A DNA stretch of 64,000 nucleotides from Ciona savignyi (Eukaryota > Chordata > Ascidiacea > Phlebobranchia > Cionidae), in the NCBI GenBank assembly GCA_000149265.1, contig CH003334.1, forward strand, positions 219,719 through 283,718, read 5' to 3'. Both the position numbers and the translations under genes were made by a program. The notes beneath the pieces were generated by a model, which did no database searches, was not told where the DNA came from, and was given only the letters and a program-made list of their open reading frames with translations. Numbering within the stretch: position 1 is the first letter of the stretch; every line of letters starts with the position of its first letter. Shown piece by piece: positions 23,253 to 40,658 of this stretch.

Positions 23253-24350
23253 CACTAATGTAGTCCGACGTATCATTCCTAAAATTTGGCTATCGCTCTA
23301 CTCTTACCGCACTGTTATTGGGAGCTGGTGAAATAAACAATTGCCTAAGTGAACAAACAATTGTGTTAGAACACTTTTTAAACAAACAATATATAAGGTC
23401 AAACAGAAAGCGTTGTAAACATCCGACACTACTGGGTACTTTGTAACAACGTGACTGTTATTGTTAGTTTTTTTTTAGCTGTTATCACTTATATTTAAAT
23501 TTCAAACATAAATGGATTTTATGAATTATTAAGGATTATTAACCATGGAATATCCTATGAAACGTAAATTAGAAAGAGAGTTTTGAGCATTTAACAAAGA
23601 TTGGATACCGAAGTATTTTTACAAAGGTTGGCAACAAAGCAGTATGTTCACTTTATGGTCAGAGTGTTGTGGTATTAAAATTGTACAACATTAGTCGTCA
23701 ATATTTGACGAAACATGGAAACTATATGTAAGTAATTTAGTGAAAAAATATGTGGTTAAGTTATTAAATATTATTCATCTAATAATCCGGCCCACCAAGA
23801 ACTTCAGTTCCCCACATCTGGCCCGCCTACTAGAAAAGTTGCCCACCCCTGTTATAAGTGTTTTATGAACGCATCTACCAACTTTCATGTACTTAGTACA
23901 TCAAATCGTCGATATATGTATTATCCAAGCTGTTTCATTTTAACCCAAAGCGAACATATTGATAATTTGACGTAGTGTGGGTGCGTTCGTAGCGCGCGTT
24001 TGAAAACCAAACAAGATATATGGTTTATTTTTTGGGAGCAAGTTTATAAATGTGTTTTCCACCCATCTACCGATTTTCATGTACTTACCATAACAAATCG
24101 TCGATTAAGGTATATCCAAGCTGTTTCATGTCAACCAAAAACGAACATATTGATAATTTGACGTAGGCCTAGTGTAGTTGCGTTCATGGCGCGGGTTTGA
24201 AAACCAAACGAGATATAAGGTTTATTTTTTGTAAGCAAAGTTAACAAATAGTGTTATCTACCCATCTACCGATTTTCATGTACTTACTATAACAAATCGT
24301 CGATTAAGGTATATCCAAGCTGTTTCATTTCAACCCAAAGCGTACATATG

Positions 24351-26750
24351 ATTTTTTGGCCCTGGTGCACCTGTAGGAGACGCGCTTATCTTTTTGATTA
24401 CTCGTGCGAACGCGGTCAGCTCACGATAATAATAACGGAGAATAAACTATTATTTCTTTAATATAAATCGTGAGCTCTGTAACAATTCAAGCCAAAAAGT
24501 AAAGATTGTTTCTAAACTTTTGCGGTGTGCACACCACACGCATGTCGCGCAACTAAAATTTCTACGTTTAAACGATCCCATGATTTATATGTTGTTTACA
24601 AGAAATAGTTCTACAAAATTATTAATTAGATCACCGCTGCTTAATGCGTAATTGGATCTATGCCTGACATAACTATATTTATATTAATAAAATGGTATTT
24701 ATTTTTTTTTATTGATATGAATAGAACAAATTCATTATCTTAGTATAAAAGTCCAACTATATTTATAAACTACACACGCAATCTCTTTCACTCGAAATTG
24801 TTGTGGTATTTGAGAGTAGGGGAAGCTAACCTTGTTCTTCAAGTATATTAAGCAATCGTGGCCTAAGCGTGTACGTAAGGATTGTTTGGCCCCGGTGCGC
24901 GTGCAGGAGACGCGCTTATCTTTTTGATGACTCGTGCGAACGCGCTCAGCTCACGATAATTATAACTGAGAATAAACCAATATTACTTTAATATAAATCA
25001 TAACGTCTCTATCAATTCAAGCCAGAAAGTAAACATTGTTTCTAAACTTCGGTGTGTACACCACACGCATGTCCTGCAACTAAAATTTCCACGTTTAAAA
25101 GATCCATGATTTATTGTTGTTTACAAGAATTAGTTCCTCGAAATAATTAATTAGATCACCGCCGTTAATGCGTAATTGTATCTATGCCCGTCCTAACTAA
25201 ATTCATATAAATAAAACGCTATTATATATTTTTTAAATGAATGGATCAAATACATTATCTTAGTATAAAAGGTTCAACTTCATTTATAAACTGCACACGT
25301 AATCTCTTTCAATCGAAATTGTTGTGGTATTGCGTCAGCTCAATTACTCATATAATCATAAAACTTGGGAAAGTGATAACCCTAAATTCATTTAAGAAAC
25401 ACAATTTTTGTTTCTAAACACGAAAATTTTGTTTCCAGAAACAAAAATTTCAGCTGAGAAACAAAAATTTTGTTTCTAGAAGCTATAACGAAAAGTTTCG
25501 TTTTTATGTTAGTTTTACGACATTTTGTCTATTAATATATACCTTACAGCACATTTCTTTAGTGTTAAGCTAAATAAAAATCATATTTATGGCTAGTTGT
25601 ATTAATGTTTTTCGGTTGCACACATTTAAAACAATCTTTAATCCCGTTTGTTTATATTTCCGCCCGTGAAAAGTATACTAACCAGAGAGTTTTTTTCAAT
25701 GTTGTGGGATTTTACATTTTTTATTGATATAACAAAATAAATACACTATCTTAGTTTAAAAGATCTAACTACATTTCTTAACTGCACACCCAATCTCTTT
25801 AACTCGAAATTGTTGTGGTATTGCGTCAGCTTAACAAATTATATAATTATAGAATTTGGGAAACTTATAACCCTAAATTCAATAAAGAAGCAAAATTTTT
25901 GTTTCTGGAAACGAAAATTTTATCTGAGAAACGAAAATTTTGTTCCCAGAAACGAAAATTTTGATTCTTGAAGCGATAGCGAAAAGTTTCGATTTTATGT
26001 TAGTTTTACGACAGTTTGTTTATTAATACTTACCTGACACTTGTCTCCTATGTTAATCTAAATTGTATTCATTATTTATTGCGACCAGTTTTCATATTTA
26101 TCGGTTGCACATATTTAAAACACTCTTTAATCCCTTTTGATTCTATTACCGCCCGTGAAAAGTACTAGCCAGTATTTTCAATGTTGTGGGTTTATACCTT
26201 TATTTTGTATGGATGTGAAAAAATATATATACATTATTTTAGTTTATAACGTCAAACTGCTTTTATTAACCGAACACACAAGCTCTGTTACTCGAAATTG
26301 TTGTGGTATTGCGTAAGCTTAACAAATCATATAATCATAGAACTTGGGAAAATGATAACCCTAAATTCATTAAAGAAGCAAAAGTTTTGTTTCTGGAAAC
26401 GAAAATTTTAGCCGAGAAACGAAAATTTTGTTTCTAGAAAAGAAAATTTTGTTTCCAGAAACGAAAACTGTGATTCTTTAAGCGATACCAAAAAGTTTCG
26501 TTTTTATGTTAGTTTTACGGAATTTTGTTTATTAATATATACCTGACATTTGTCTCCAATGTTAATCTAAATAAAAATCAATATTTGATGGCTAGTTGTT
26601 TTAATGCTTATCGGTTGCACACATTTAAATCTTTAATCCCGTTTGTTTGTATTGCCGTCCGTGAAAGGTACTAACCAGAGTGTTATTTTCAATGTCGTGG
26701 GTTTATAACTTTTTTTATTGATATAACAAAAATAAATACACTGTGTAAAA
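24351..26750. repeat. long tandem repeats of about 490-520 bp with quasi-palindromes
   Basis: The block 'gaaattgttgtggtatt' recurs at 24794, 25315, 25806 and 26294 (spacing 521, 491, 488). Two first-type units begin 'ggagacgcgcttatcttttt' at about 24370 and 24903. Later units contain runs of near-palindromic 'gaaacaaaaattttgtttc' motifs. No open frame of note. Nothing else is visible up to 26946. Confidence 0.85.
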
Positions 26751-26948
26751 ATTGTATGGCCCTTTCTCCTTCAAGAAGAATATTTGATTCATTATTATTC
26801 CATTTCAACTGATAAAAGAGATGCTAAATCTGAGTTGATGCATTGCCTTACTTCAAAATCAGCAACGGTATAGTTGAGATTAAGAAAGTGTTTATTTATA
26901 TTTGCTTGTAAAAAGTTTTTTTAGCAACCTGATTCGCCGAACGTAGTA

Positions 26949-28080
26949 CCATATAGTTAGTTCGTAATTTATAGTAGCGCTGCGTTATGTGTCACTGACC
27001 TTTAACGTGTCTAATATTAATCGTTATTACCTTTCGCCACCTTGATGTCTAGGTTTGTCGCCCTATCGCACTGCGAGGCTGTTTATTTTTTACTCTGGCT
27101 TGCAATTTAATAAAATAACTACTGTTGTTTTATAGCACCCCTGCTTTTCCCTTGTATCTTGGTTGCGGTTTGCTGTTGTAGGGGCAGGCGCATTCGGCCG
27201 CTGCTCGTCGCTTAGCCAAAAGTTTATCTTAGGCTGTCTTCCTCGTTTCAATGGTCGGTGACCGACACTGATTTCTGATAATGTCTACATACATAGACCA
27301 CACTGCAACTTCTTGTCTTTATTCAGCATTTCTGTAAGTTAGTTCATTCTGCTAGTTGTTTTTTTGTTCATAAAATCACGACAATATATACTAAATAAAT
27401 ATAGGTCACGGGGACAGATAAGGTGTGGACGGCTATTTTAAGTATGTGAAATGGGTCGCGTTTGTAATAAAAGCAGCGGACATTGCACCAACTAAACTTA
27501 CTGCAATGGGTCGTAAATACGACGCAAAAAATGATATAAAAACGAATAATGATAACAAATCGAACCAGCGATTCACCACAACATCTCCTTTTTTCGGGTT
27601 TTCTTAAACAAGTAATATTTTTGTTGTGGTGAAATTCGATGGTGAGAAAGAAATTCTTCGTTAGCTGTCACAACGACACGTAGCAAAGAGTAAAACCTGC
27701 AGAAACTGGAAGAATATGTTTGGCCAATCACACTCGGTCACACAACCATGCATAACAAACTGGTGAATTGTATGTGAGTGCGTGTATAGCTGTTGTGTAG
27801 TTTTAATAGAAATTGTGCCATCTGACAATCAAGGCAGCAACGCAGCGAATTGTATCACATGACCCCATGGGGCCATACTTTCGCCAACCAAGTAAGTAAA
27901 ATCAGAACCATATATATTCGCTGATAAGCGTAAGAGTAAAAAATAAACAGCCTCGCAGTGCGATAGGGCGACAAACCTAGACATCAAGGTGGCGAAAGGT
28001 AATAACGATTAATATTAGACACGTTAAAGGTCAGTGACACATAACGCAGCGCTACTATAAATTACGAACTAACTATATGG
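26949..28080. mobile_element. DNA element with about 150-bp terminal inverted repeats (TA target)
   Basis: Left arm 26949-27110 and right arm 27930-28080 are near-perfect inverse copies (ccatatagttagttcgtaat at the outer edge), flanked by TA (26947-26948 and 28081-28082). This suggests a Tc1/mariner-type non-autonomous element. Its interior includes an LTR-like segment (27131-27528), also found at 29700, probably a solo LTR. No transposase is seen. Confidence 0.75.
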
Positions 28081-28502
28081 TAATACGTCCGATCAACCTT
28101 GGCACAGTACAGGTTCTATACATACAGAATGTGACTCGACGTGGAATTTGGCGGTGGCCTCGTGGCTCGTTGTGGACAGGTGGAGGATACGTAACGCGTG
28201 GGGGAATAGGTGGTGGTAGGCGATTCGTTGTGGGCAGTACGATCTCTTATATTTTATTCTTTAATTGGAACCGACAGTTTGCAAACGGGAAAAACAGCCG
28301 TATCTAATTTATTAAGTTCTGCGGTGTTTGTAAAACCGGACTTAAATAAATGAAACGACTTCGGATCATCGACGCACTCAGATCGCAAGTATCACCATTT
28401 TCTTTAATTTGAGACAAAAAGAAATATTTATCTTTTGGAAGAGAAAACTTTGGAATATAAGGAACTACATTGGACAGCGAAGGGCGAAAACTGGCGTTGT
28501 GA

Positions 28503-28886
28503 TTACGGGTACGTCTGCCATATACAAAAGATAGGCTTCTGCTTGCTTTGGAGACGTATGTCAGAGACGCGTTTATACGTAGAAACTCTGACGAGGCGAC
28601 AATTTTGCGCATCTACTTTAAAACCAAAATACTGCAAGAAATCCCTACCAATTACGGGATGCAGTACATTTCCAACGCAAAAACTCCACCGAAATTTACC
28701 TACGCCCATAAAAGTTATAAAGACATTTTCTTTACCAGACACTTTGATATTAGTGTCATTCAACGTAGATGAACATTTTCTGGAATTAAATAATGACTTA
28801 ACATTATCCTTTGGATGTAGAACTAAACATTCCTCACTTTCATGCACCAAATAGCGCGTACCAGTCTTATAGTCAGCGACAAACAA
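28503..28886 (-). pseudogene. gypsy retropepsin-like fragment (127 aa)
   Basis: The open stretch contains HPVIGRDFLQYFGFKVD, the conserved second half of gypsy retropepsins (pattern LIGADFLxxFGLxVD), after a beta-rich segment. The catalytic DTG motif lies upstream of the open part and is not intact. It is followed by stops and then the TIR element, so RT and integrase are gone. Confidence 0.72.
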
Positions 28887-28914
28887 CGACCTAGGAGGGA
28901 GCGGATTTCGAAGC

Positions 28915-29350
28915 TCGTTTCGAACACAGTCTATTGGGAGCGTTCACGCTTACGAATATTAAACTTTCGAACTTGCCGACGACCATGTACGCCAAAGCGG
29001 CAACGAAAACATAATTTAAACGGCGCGTCGATTTTAACTTTACACGACAGACAAGAATTAGACATAGACGCGGCTGATTTACTCTTGAGTTGGTTGCTGT
29101 ATGGACGTTATAGGGGGGTCATATGGCAAAATATCGCGAGCGCTACTAACCTTTTGTATGATCCGGTGTCCGTGGGAAGTGAAACTTGTGTGCGATGTGT
29201 TCCTTCTGTTTAAAACCTATGAAATGTAACACCGTTATTTTGCAAAATCGTAATCTCGAGGTATATATCGACCAACTAATGTCTTCCACTAACTTTTGCA
29301 GGCAAATCAAAGTTGCTAGGTGGCTTTGGATTGCCATACGAAATATTAAA
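28915..29350 (-). pseudogene. gypsy gag fragments (N-term motif and zinc knuckle)
   Basis: Decayed coding in shifting frames. Near 29300-29340 the translation PKPPSNFDLPAK matches the common start of gypsy Gag proteins. Near 28960-29060 CFRCRFGVHGRRQVRKF looks like a degenerate CCHC zinc knuckle whose last cysteine is lost. Several stops and frame changes. In the minus orientation this lies between the primer site and the protease, as expected for gag. Confidence 0.55.
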
Positions 29351-30295
29351 AATATAAAAATAAAAATACAGTCTTGGTCGTAGATAGATTTTTCTTTCTT
29401 CGCTTCGAGATTCCGACGGCGAATCGTGAACTTCCCCTGCAGACTTTGGTGGAAACTTCTTTCTCTTGATAATATCGATTTCCGTCGACGTCTTTGTGTA
29501 ATCGGAGGATTTCCTTTAACAAATGATAGAGCTCTTCGCTTGTCGTTAGAGCGAAGATGCTTCAGGCGGTTTCTTTTTCTAAAATGGTTTTGGTCGGTTT
29601 CTTTAATTTTCTTAAAAGCGGTTTCTTCTTAAAATTAAGCTCGGGTCACACACTCTTTTTCGAGAAAGTTGCGCGTTCAAATCACGTCGGGCTCAACAAT
29701 ATAGCACCCCTGCTTTTTCCTGAATTACTCTTGGTTGCGGTTTGCTGTTGTAGGGGCAGGCGCATTCGGCTGCTGCTCGTCGCTTAGCCAAAAGTTCACC
29801 TTCGGCTGTCTTCTTCGTCGCAATCGTCGGTGTCTAATACTCAGTTCTGATAATGTCTACATACATAGATCACACTGCAACTTCTTGTTTTTATTCGGCA
29901 TTTCTGTAAGTTAGTTCATTCTGCTAGTTGTTTTTTTTTGTTCATAAAATCACGACAATATATACCAAATAAATATAGGTCACGGGGACAGATAAGGTGT
30001 GGACGGCTATTTTAAGTATGTGAAATGGGTCGCGTTTGTAATAAAAGCAGCGGACATTGCACCAGCTAAACTTACTGCAATGGGTCGTAAATACGACGCA
30101 AATAGTTTTCCAGTAATTCACACTTTAACATAGCACATAAGCAAAAATGATCTGACAGTGGTTCCAAACAGACAATCTGACTTATCAAGGCACTGTTTTT
30201 TAATTTCTGTTTGGGTAACCCCAAGTTCAGACTCTATCCAATACTCAACTAGGTTAAATTTTACCCGTTATTCACTTGTAAATTTTGTCTTATAG

Positions 30296-30910
30296 GTACG
30301 AATGCAACCCTTTCATCTGCACAGAATGTGTATGTGGCTATTGAGAATATAGTTACTGCTCAATTTCGATCAGTATACCGCGCTTTAGCGTACTTTTTCT
30401 GCAGTTTCTTTGTGTTCAATATGAAGTACCCAGATAAAGCATGTCTCACCATGGACTTTTTTCAAAGGTCTGTTTTTCTATTCAAAATGGTACAAGTAAA
30501 TACTGTGTATCGTGTGATTTGGTGAGCTCATCTGGTATTTGGTGCTGCTTGGTGAGCTCATCTGATAGCGTGGCAGATCATCTGCTTGTGCTTCTCCACC
30601 CCAATTTAATAATTTATAAAAATCTGTGCAGCGCAGCAGCACAAATTAGGTAACTGAAACACATAAGTAATCGATAACTCTTGTCTTACTAATTTCCCTA
30701 CTAACTAGAATGTATTTACATATTTATCTATTGTTTTTTAGATTGAGGCTTTTACCAATCATTAACATTTTAAATAAATGGTATATTGCAAATGTGCAAC
30801 ACATGAAATCCAAGTTTAAACCAAAGAAAAAGAGAAAATACAAAATACATCCTAAAGTGCAGCGGTTGTTAACTGCTATCGGTGTGGACCTGCACCTACC
30901 TACTGACTAA
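30296..30910 (+). CDS. two exons of an unassigned protein gene (partial)
   Basis: Exon A 30296-30467 (acceptor ttgtcttatag, donor caaag|gtctg) encodes NVYVAIENIVTAQF, then FFVFNMKYPDKACL and MDFFQR. Exon B 30742-30910 (acceptor ttgttttttag) ends with a Lys-rich segment (FKPKKKRKYKIHPKVQRLL) and stop TAA at 30908. The splice joins in phase (2+1), which supports a real gene. The pattern 'FVFNxxYP....FFQR' near a C-terminus resembles uncharacterised multi-copy animal proteins, some with SAM domains. I cannot assign a function. Upstream exons were not found. Confidence 0.5.
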
Positions 30911-32629
30911 AACCATCGTTTCGCTGGGACACTTGGCTTGTGGATTTCTTTTAAACATTTTTCGTTTTTTTTCTAAATACTGCGTGGCGGATTATACCCT
31001 TGTGCTTTTCCACCTCAGTAGTTTCGCTGGTGTTGTTTACACTTAGCTTAAGGATTACTTTCAAACGTTTTTCGTTTTTTTCTCTCGTGGCAAAATAATA
31101 AAAGTCAATTAAACTGAATCAGTAGATTTAGTTTTTACAGGCATCATCTGTATTTATTTGGAAATGTCTGTATTTATTAACTGAGAAAAGGAGGTAAATA
31201 ATTACAGGAAGCGCGGTATTTAATTTTCGGTTACTAAAAAATAAAAGTAAAACTTTTACTGAAATTTACTGTTAATATACAACATTTACGGATTTTTTCA
31301 GTAAATATTTTTACAGTATGCGCCGTCAGAACTGCTGCCAGCAAATTCCCAGTAAATTCTTTTAACAGTGTATATTGAGTAATAAACATGGATAACAAGA
31401 TCGAATTATTACCTCGGAACCCACGCGTTTCTGCTTGCAGAAACAAACTACATACTCGGTGTATAAAATACAAATCGTGGTTACTGACCCTGCTCGCATG
31501 AATGTATAGCATACCACATAAGTTTTACAAATAGTGGTGGCTAAACACGTGGTTGACACTCTCCAGTTAATTGTTAACATTTTGAAAAGTTTGACATATC
31601 ATGTGAAAATATTTCAATAATTATGAAAGAAAGAGATATAGTAAGTAAATAAAAATACAGGTAATCATTTCAGAATTTTCCAATGGATTATTTCTAATAA
31701 ATGATAAATGTGGCGGTCCGTTACCAAATGGAGAATAGGAGCGGAAGCCTCTCCCCATTATTGTTACTCAGCAGCTCTCTTCTTGTCGTTGTATTCACTC
31801 CCGAACAAACCCGACAGAATAAGTTGCGTCAGTTCCTTCAGGATAAGTTGTTGGCGTGTTTGAATCTTGGCAAACGCGTTTAAAAATTTGAAACAATTGA
31901 CCACTAAACCACATATGTTTATTAAGTAAGTATCGTCAGCTTTTACGATATCAACTGGTGAAATATCATAACACAATATGCTTGGATTTGTATAAAGATA
32001 TATAATTAATTCAATAATCACCAGATTATCAATCTAATCGTTTTCGAGGGTGCGAAAAAATATGTACAAGTTTATATAAAATTAACATTGCCAAATCCGT
32101 TGCTAAATTATATGCGTCATCAAATACAGTTTTAACCGCTGTGTGGTTGAATGGTCAGCACGATTATTCATAGCTAAACTGCTTTATTCTTAGACATTTT
32201 AATGAAATAAATTATTTTTGTAAAGTTCATATTCGGCTTAAAACATTGGTCGCCACGTCGTGAAAATGACAAGTACAAGATAAGCAAACCCTTTCATAAT
32301 TTATTTAAAACATAAAATCTGTTTAAATTGCTTCAATTGTTGATATAAACTTTGAAGGGTGCAAATGGCAAGATACAACCCCAAGTACATAAGCAGATCC
32401 AATCCATTGAAAACTACTGAGACTTTTTATGCATAATAGGACATGATAATATGTTTAAACATAACTAAAATGTCAAGCGTGTATTTATCTATGTACACTG
32501 AATCTATCATGATAACGAATATGCAAATACAACAATAGACATTACCCAAAAATATAAACGTCATACAAGGATTATGCCAGTTAGTCATCCTGACTTGTAC
32601 ACCGATTAACGGTTTTGTTATTGCTGTGT
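30911..32629. other. intergenic region between the orphan exons and intelectin copy 1
   Basis: No gene is seen. 31430-31575 is a repeat also present at 34920-35010 and, inverted, at 49125-49265. 31930-32560 is the left edge of the intelectin duplication unit, matching 38575-39190 and 48780-49120. Confidence 0.6.
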
Positions 32630-37615
<4,986 letters not shown>

Positions 37616-39222
37616 GTTTCAACGCATTTACAGTTAGCCATCGAATGATTGCATACCATAAAACACAATCTATAAGAACCGCTATGTTACACCATGTTAC
37701 TACATAACAAGGAAAGACTTCCTCCGCCACCCACAATGATCTTATGCTTTCACCACCACGCGTCTCTGTCGGTGGAACAACAGCTCTTGATATCCATTAC
37801 GTCACTTTATCTAAAAATTAGTATCCAAATTATTAAGGATTCAATTGGATATTTAACTATGTTTGGCCAATACTAAAATACCTAAATATAAAAACTACGA
37901 AAATCTCTAACCTCACCTTAACAGCGCTCAGTTCAAATCCACTTGAATGCTCAAATTGTTACTAATTACTGCCACCCCATAATGATAATTGGTAGAATTT
38001 TTAACTAGTTTTGCAATATTTTCTGTATTTCCGTTGTTTTTTATTTCTTGGTTTTAGTATTAATATTTATGTTCTCGGGAATGAAACGCTTAGGGGAGTT
38101 ATACGCACCATTTAATGTTTCTTTAATTTCTATTTCCACCTTTATGGCATCTTTTGACGTAACAATAGATAACATGTATTCAACTGTTCCTCATGCTTGT
38201 CGTCATTTCTATTAATTCTATTGAAGTAAAGAGATAATATATCACCAGACCGGAACCAATATTCGTAGGTGGGAAAACGCAGGTGGCGTTAAAACACGGG
38301 ATTCGCCATGCTACTGTTTAAGTTACAAAACCAGTAACTACAGTCTACCTACAGAAGCTACTACATCACATTGATTCCTCTGGTTTGGGGCTTGTTCATA
38401 TTAACACATGACGTTATAAAATATTTGAAATAATTATTAAAAGAATGTTTGGCGTGACCGATTCATATACAACGTTTTATAACAAAATGTTTTTGTAAGA
38501 AGACCACAACAAATTTAACCAGTCAAGAAATAGGCAGCATTAAACCTGGAATATCAGCAAAAGGAATATATCGAATACAACTGGTGAGTTATCATGACAC
38601 AATATATGCTTGGATTTGTATAGAGATATATACTTAATTCAATATTTACAACAAGTGCGAAACAATATGTACAAGTTTAAATAAAATTAACATTACCAAA
38701 TCCGTCGCTAAATTATATGCGTCATCGAATACAGTTCTAACCGTTGTGTGGTTGAACAGTCAGCACGATTATCCATAGCTAAACTACCGTATTCTAATAT
38801 ATTTTAATGACATAATCTATTTTTGTAAGGTTGAGTTCATATAGAGCCTAAAACATGGGTCGCCACGTCGTGAAAATATACACAGTACAAGATAAGCAAA
38901 CGCTTTCATACCTTATTTAAAACATAAAATCTGATTAAATTGCGTCACTTGTTGATATAAACTGTGCAGGATGCAAATGGTAAGAAACAAAACCACTTCC
39001 ATAAGCAGATCCTATCCATTGAACAATACTGAGACTTTTTTATAAGAGGACGTCATAATATATTTAAAAATAATTCAAATGTTAAGCGAGGATTTATCTA
39101 TGTACACTAAATCTACTATGATAACTAATATGCAAATATAACAATAGACATCACCCAACAATGGAAACTTAATAAAAAAGTTTTAATTTGTATACTGATT
39201 AATAGTTTTGTTGTTTCTGTGT
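37616..39222. repeat. duplicated upstream/intergenic block of the intelectin unit
   Basis: 37680-38570 is highly similar to 47880-48780, just upstream of intelectin copy 2, and may contain the promoter, though no TATA element stands out. 38575-39190 matches 31930-32560 and 48780-49120. No protein-coding content is seen. Confidence 0.75.
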
Positions 39223-39835
39223 TCAACGATAGAAAATCATCATCGTGGATTCAATGTCAATTGTAGAATGAGAAAAAGCTTTGCTGTGGTGGAAGTCAGG
39301 ATAGTTGGATCGTCCATCCCAATCTATAACTGAATTTTTAATTCAAACTCAACCATATTGTGGTGCATACAAACTAGAGAATGTTTAACACAACTATTTG
39401 TATAACACACTGTACTTGCGTATATAAAATAAAACGTTCCGGTCCCGTAGTTATTACTAATTACAATTGCTATATTCTATATATGACAAGGGTCAATATA
39501 GTCATTTTACAAACTGAAAATAATGGGTCCCCTATTTAACTAATCTAAACTTAATATCCATGTTTCGTGAAAGAAAAGTGTTCCTGTGGATTACAGCAAG
39601 TATTTCGCAGTTTGGCTTTTGAGAGATTTATTGAAATAAGACAACAGGTGGAGATTGGGTATCTAACATGCGATATCTAATTTTCTTGAGATCACCAAAG
39701 ATACAAATAAGCAACGAATAAAACAACAGTTAAGCGGCAAACTACATACCAGCATATTCATTGCAATCACCCGTCACTGAATAACCATTCTTCACTCCAC
39801 CAACACAAACATATTGTCCATCACAAGTTAGAACT
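39223..39835 (-). CDS. orphan pair of intelectin terminal exons (exons 15' and 16')
   Basis: 39750-39835 (86 bp, LTCDGQYVCVGGVKNG) and 39223-39323 (101 bp, ending ESTMMIFYR and TGA) have the same lengths, phases and splice sites as the last two exons of the complete genes, and both remain open. They lie downstream of copy 2's own last exons, with no exons 1-14 of their own. They could be a truncated duplicate or alternative terminal exons for copy 2. Confidence 0.75.
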
Positions 39836-40658
39836 CTGAAAAGTAGGATTTCATCATTTTTTAATAATGATGTTGTTATAACATAACAATGAGTTGTTAG
39901 AACAAATAGCTGCTGACCCCTGTGCAGATTTGCATCGGTCTGTCACAACATACTTATCAAGTAGTTGTAAGCAAACAATCTAAGTATCCAATATAACAGT
40001 GAATTTCTACCTGGCAAAAAAAAATTTGTCGCCGATTGGCTACAAAAAAGATTTGCGAATCGGCAAAAGCGTTTTGCCGATTTGAAAATATTTTTGTCGA
40101 TTTAAAAATATTTTTGTCGATTTGAAAACATTTTGTCGTTTATGAAATAGTTTTGTAGACTGAAATAAAATTTTTAGGATTGCCCTTATGGGCGACCGTA
40201 TATGATGTTTGGATTTGTTTTTTTAAATGACATCCATTGTTTGACCCTGATGCTAGACCTGGCAATTCCAATATTTCAAGGTTGTTTGTTACGTCACAAA
40301 AACTTGCCTAATTTATCTTACTGCCTCGTGATTGTATTTTCTACCTAAGTACTGTACGGTTAACAAAAATTATTTTTAGTGAAAGTGATTAGTTTAATTA
40401 ACTGATTCGACATACCTGAAGCGATAATCATTTGGTAAGCAGCGCCTTTGTCACTTTTACTGATCATTAATATTTCTGGCGGTATTGTTGATTGTATTTA
40501 TTTCGTTTATTGAAAACCGCTTATTAAACACCGGAACAAAAGTGTTGTGCGCGTTTAAACTTGACAATCGCGTTGGGATCTTCCAGCACATTCCTGTGTA
40601 GCAATATTGGCCGATGGTAGCTTCGCTTACACAAAATGTCCGGCCGGTTGGTCTAGCG
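39402..40658. repeat. segmental duplication block (pair at 54922-56206)
   Basis: Starts at 'actatttgtataacacactg' and runs with few differences to the head of the SINE. The other copy ends where the hAT element begins. Contains a short minisatellite at 40015-40145 (unit 'ttttgtcgatttgaaaatat'), with one more repeat unit in the other copy. From 39836 on there is no other gene. Confidence 0.9.

Larger units (their letters stand above)
19896..23851. mobile_element. hAT-type element, non-autonomous, with nested insertions
   Basis: Inverted ends caggggtgggcaac and gttgcccacccctg, with perfect 8-bp target duplications ttataagt at 19888-19895 and 23852-23859. The subterminal parts are rich in ggccc/gggcc motifs typical of these elements. 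There is no transposase. Most of its length is a nested LTR element (20030-23252). The remaining hAT-derived arms are short (about 130 bp left and 600 bp right). Confidence 0.92.
19140..24350. repeat. satellite of about 191-bp units, split by a 4-kb insertion
   Basis: Tandem copies marked by the 'catgtactta' block at 19170, 19361, 19552, 19744, then 23886, 24078 and 24277. Spacing is 191, 191, 192 and later 192, 199 bp. Each unit holds 'aaatcgtcgatttaggtata', 'agctgtttcatttcaaccca' and 'gtttgaaaaccaaac'. The element at 19896-23851 separates units four and five. Removing it restores a spacing of about 190. No coding potential. Confidence 0.92.
27131..30102 (-). mobile_element. relic Ty3/gypsy element with LTR-like direct repeats
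   Basis: Two direct repeats of about 400 bp, 27131-27528 and 29700-30102, share boundaries (tatagcacccctgct to tacgacgcaaa). Directly inside the right copy (29672-29699), the minus strand reads ttgttgagcccgacgtgat followed by ttgaac, resembling the complement of a tRNA 3' end with its T-arm, a primer-binding site. Between them, on the minus strand, are pieces of gag and protease. The left repeat lies inside a TIR element, so the structure is rearranged rather than a clean provirus-like copy. Confidence 0.68.
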
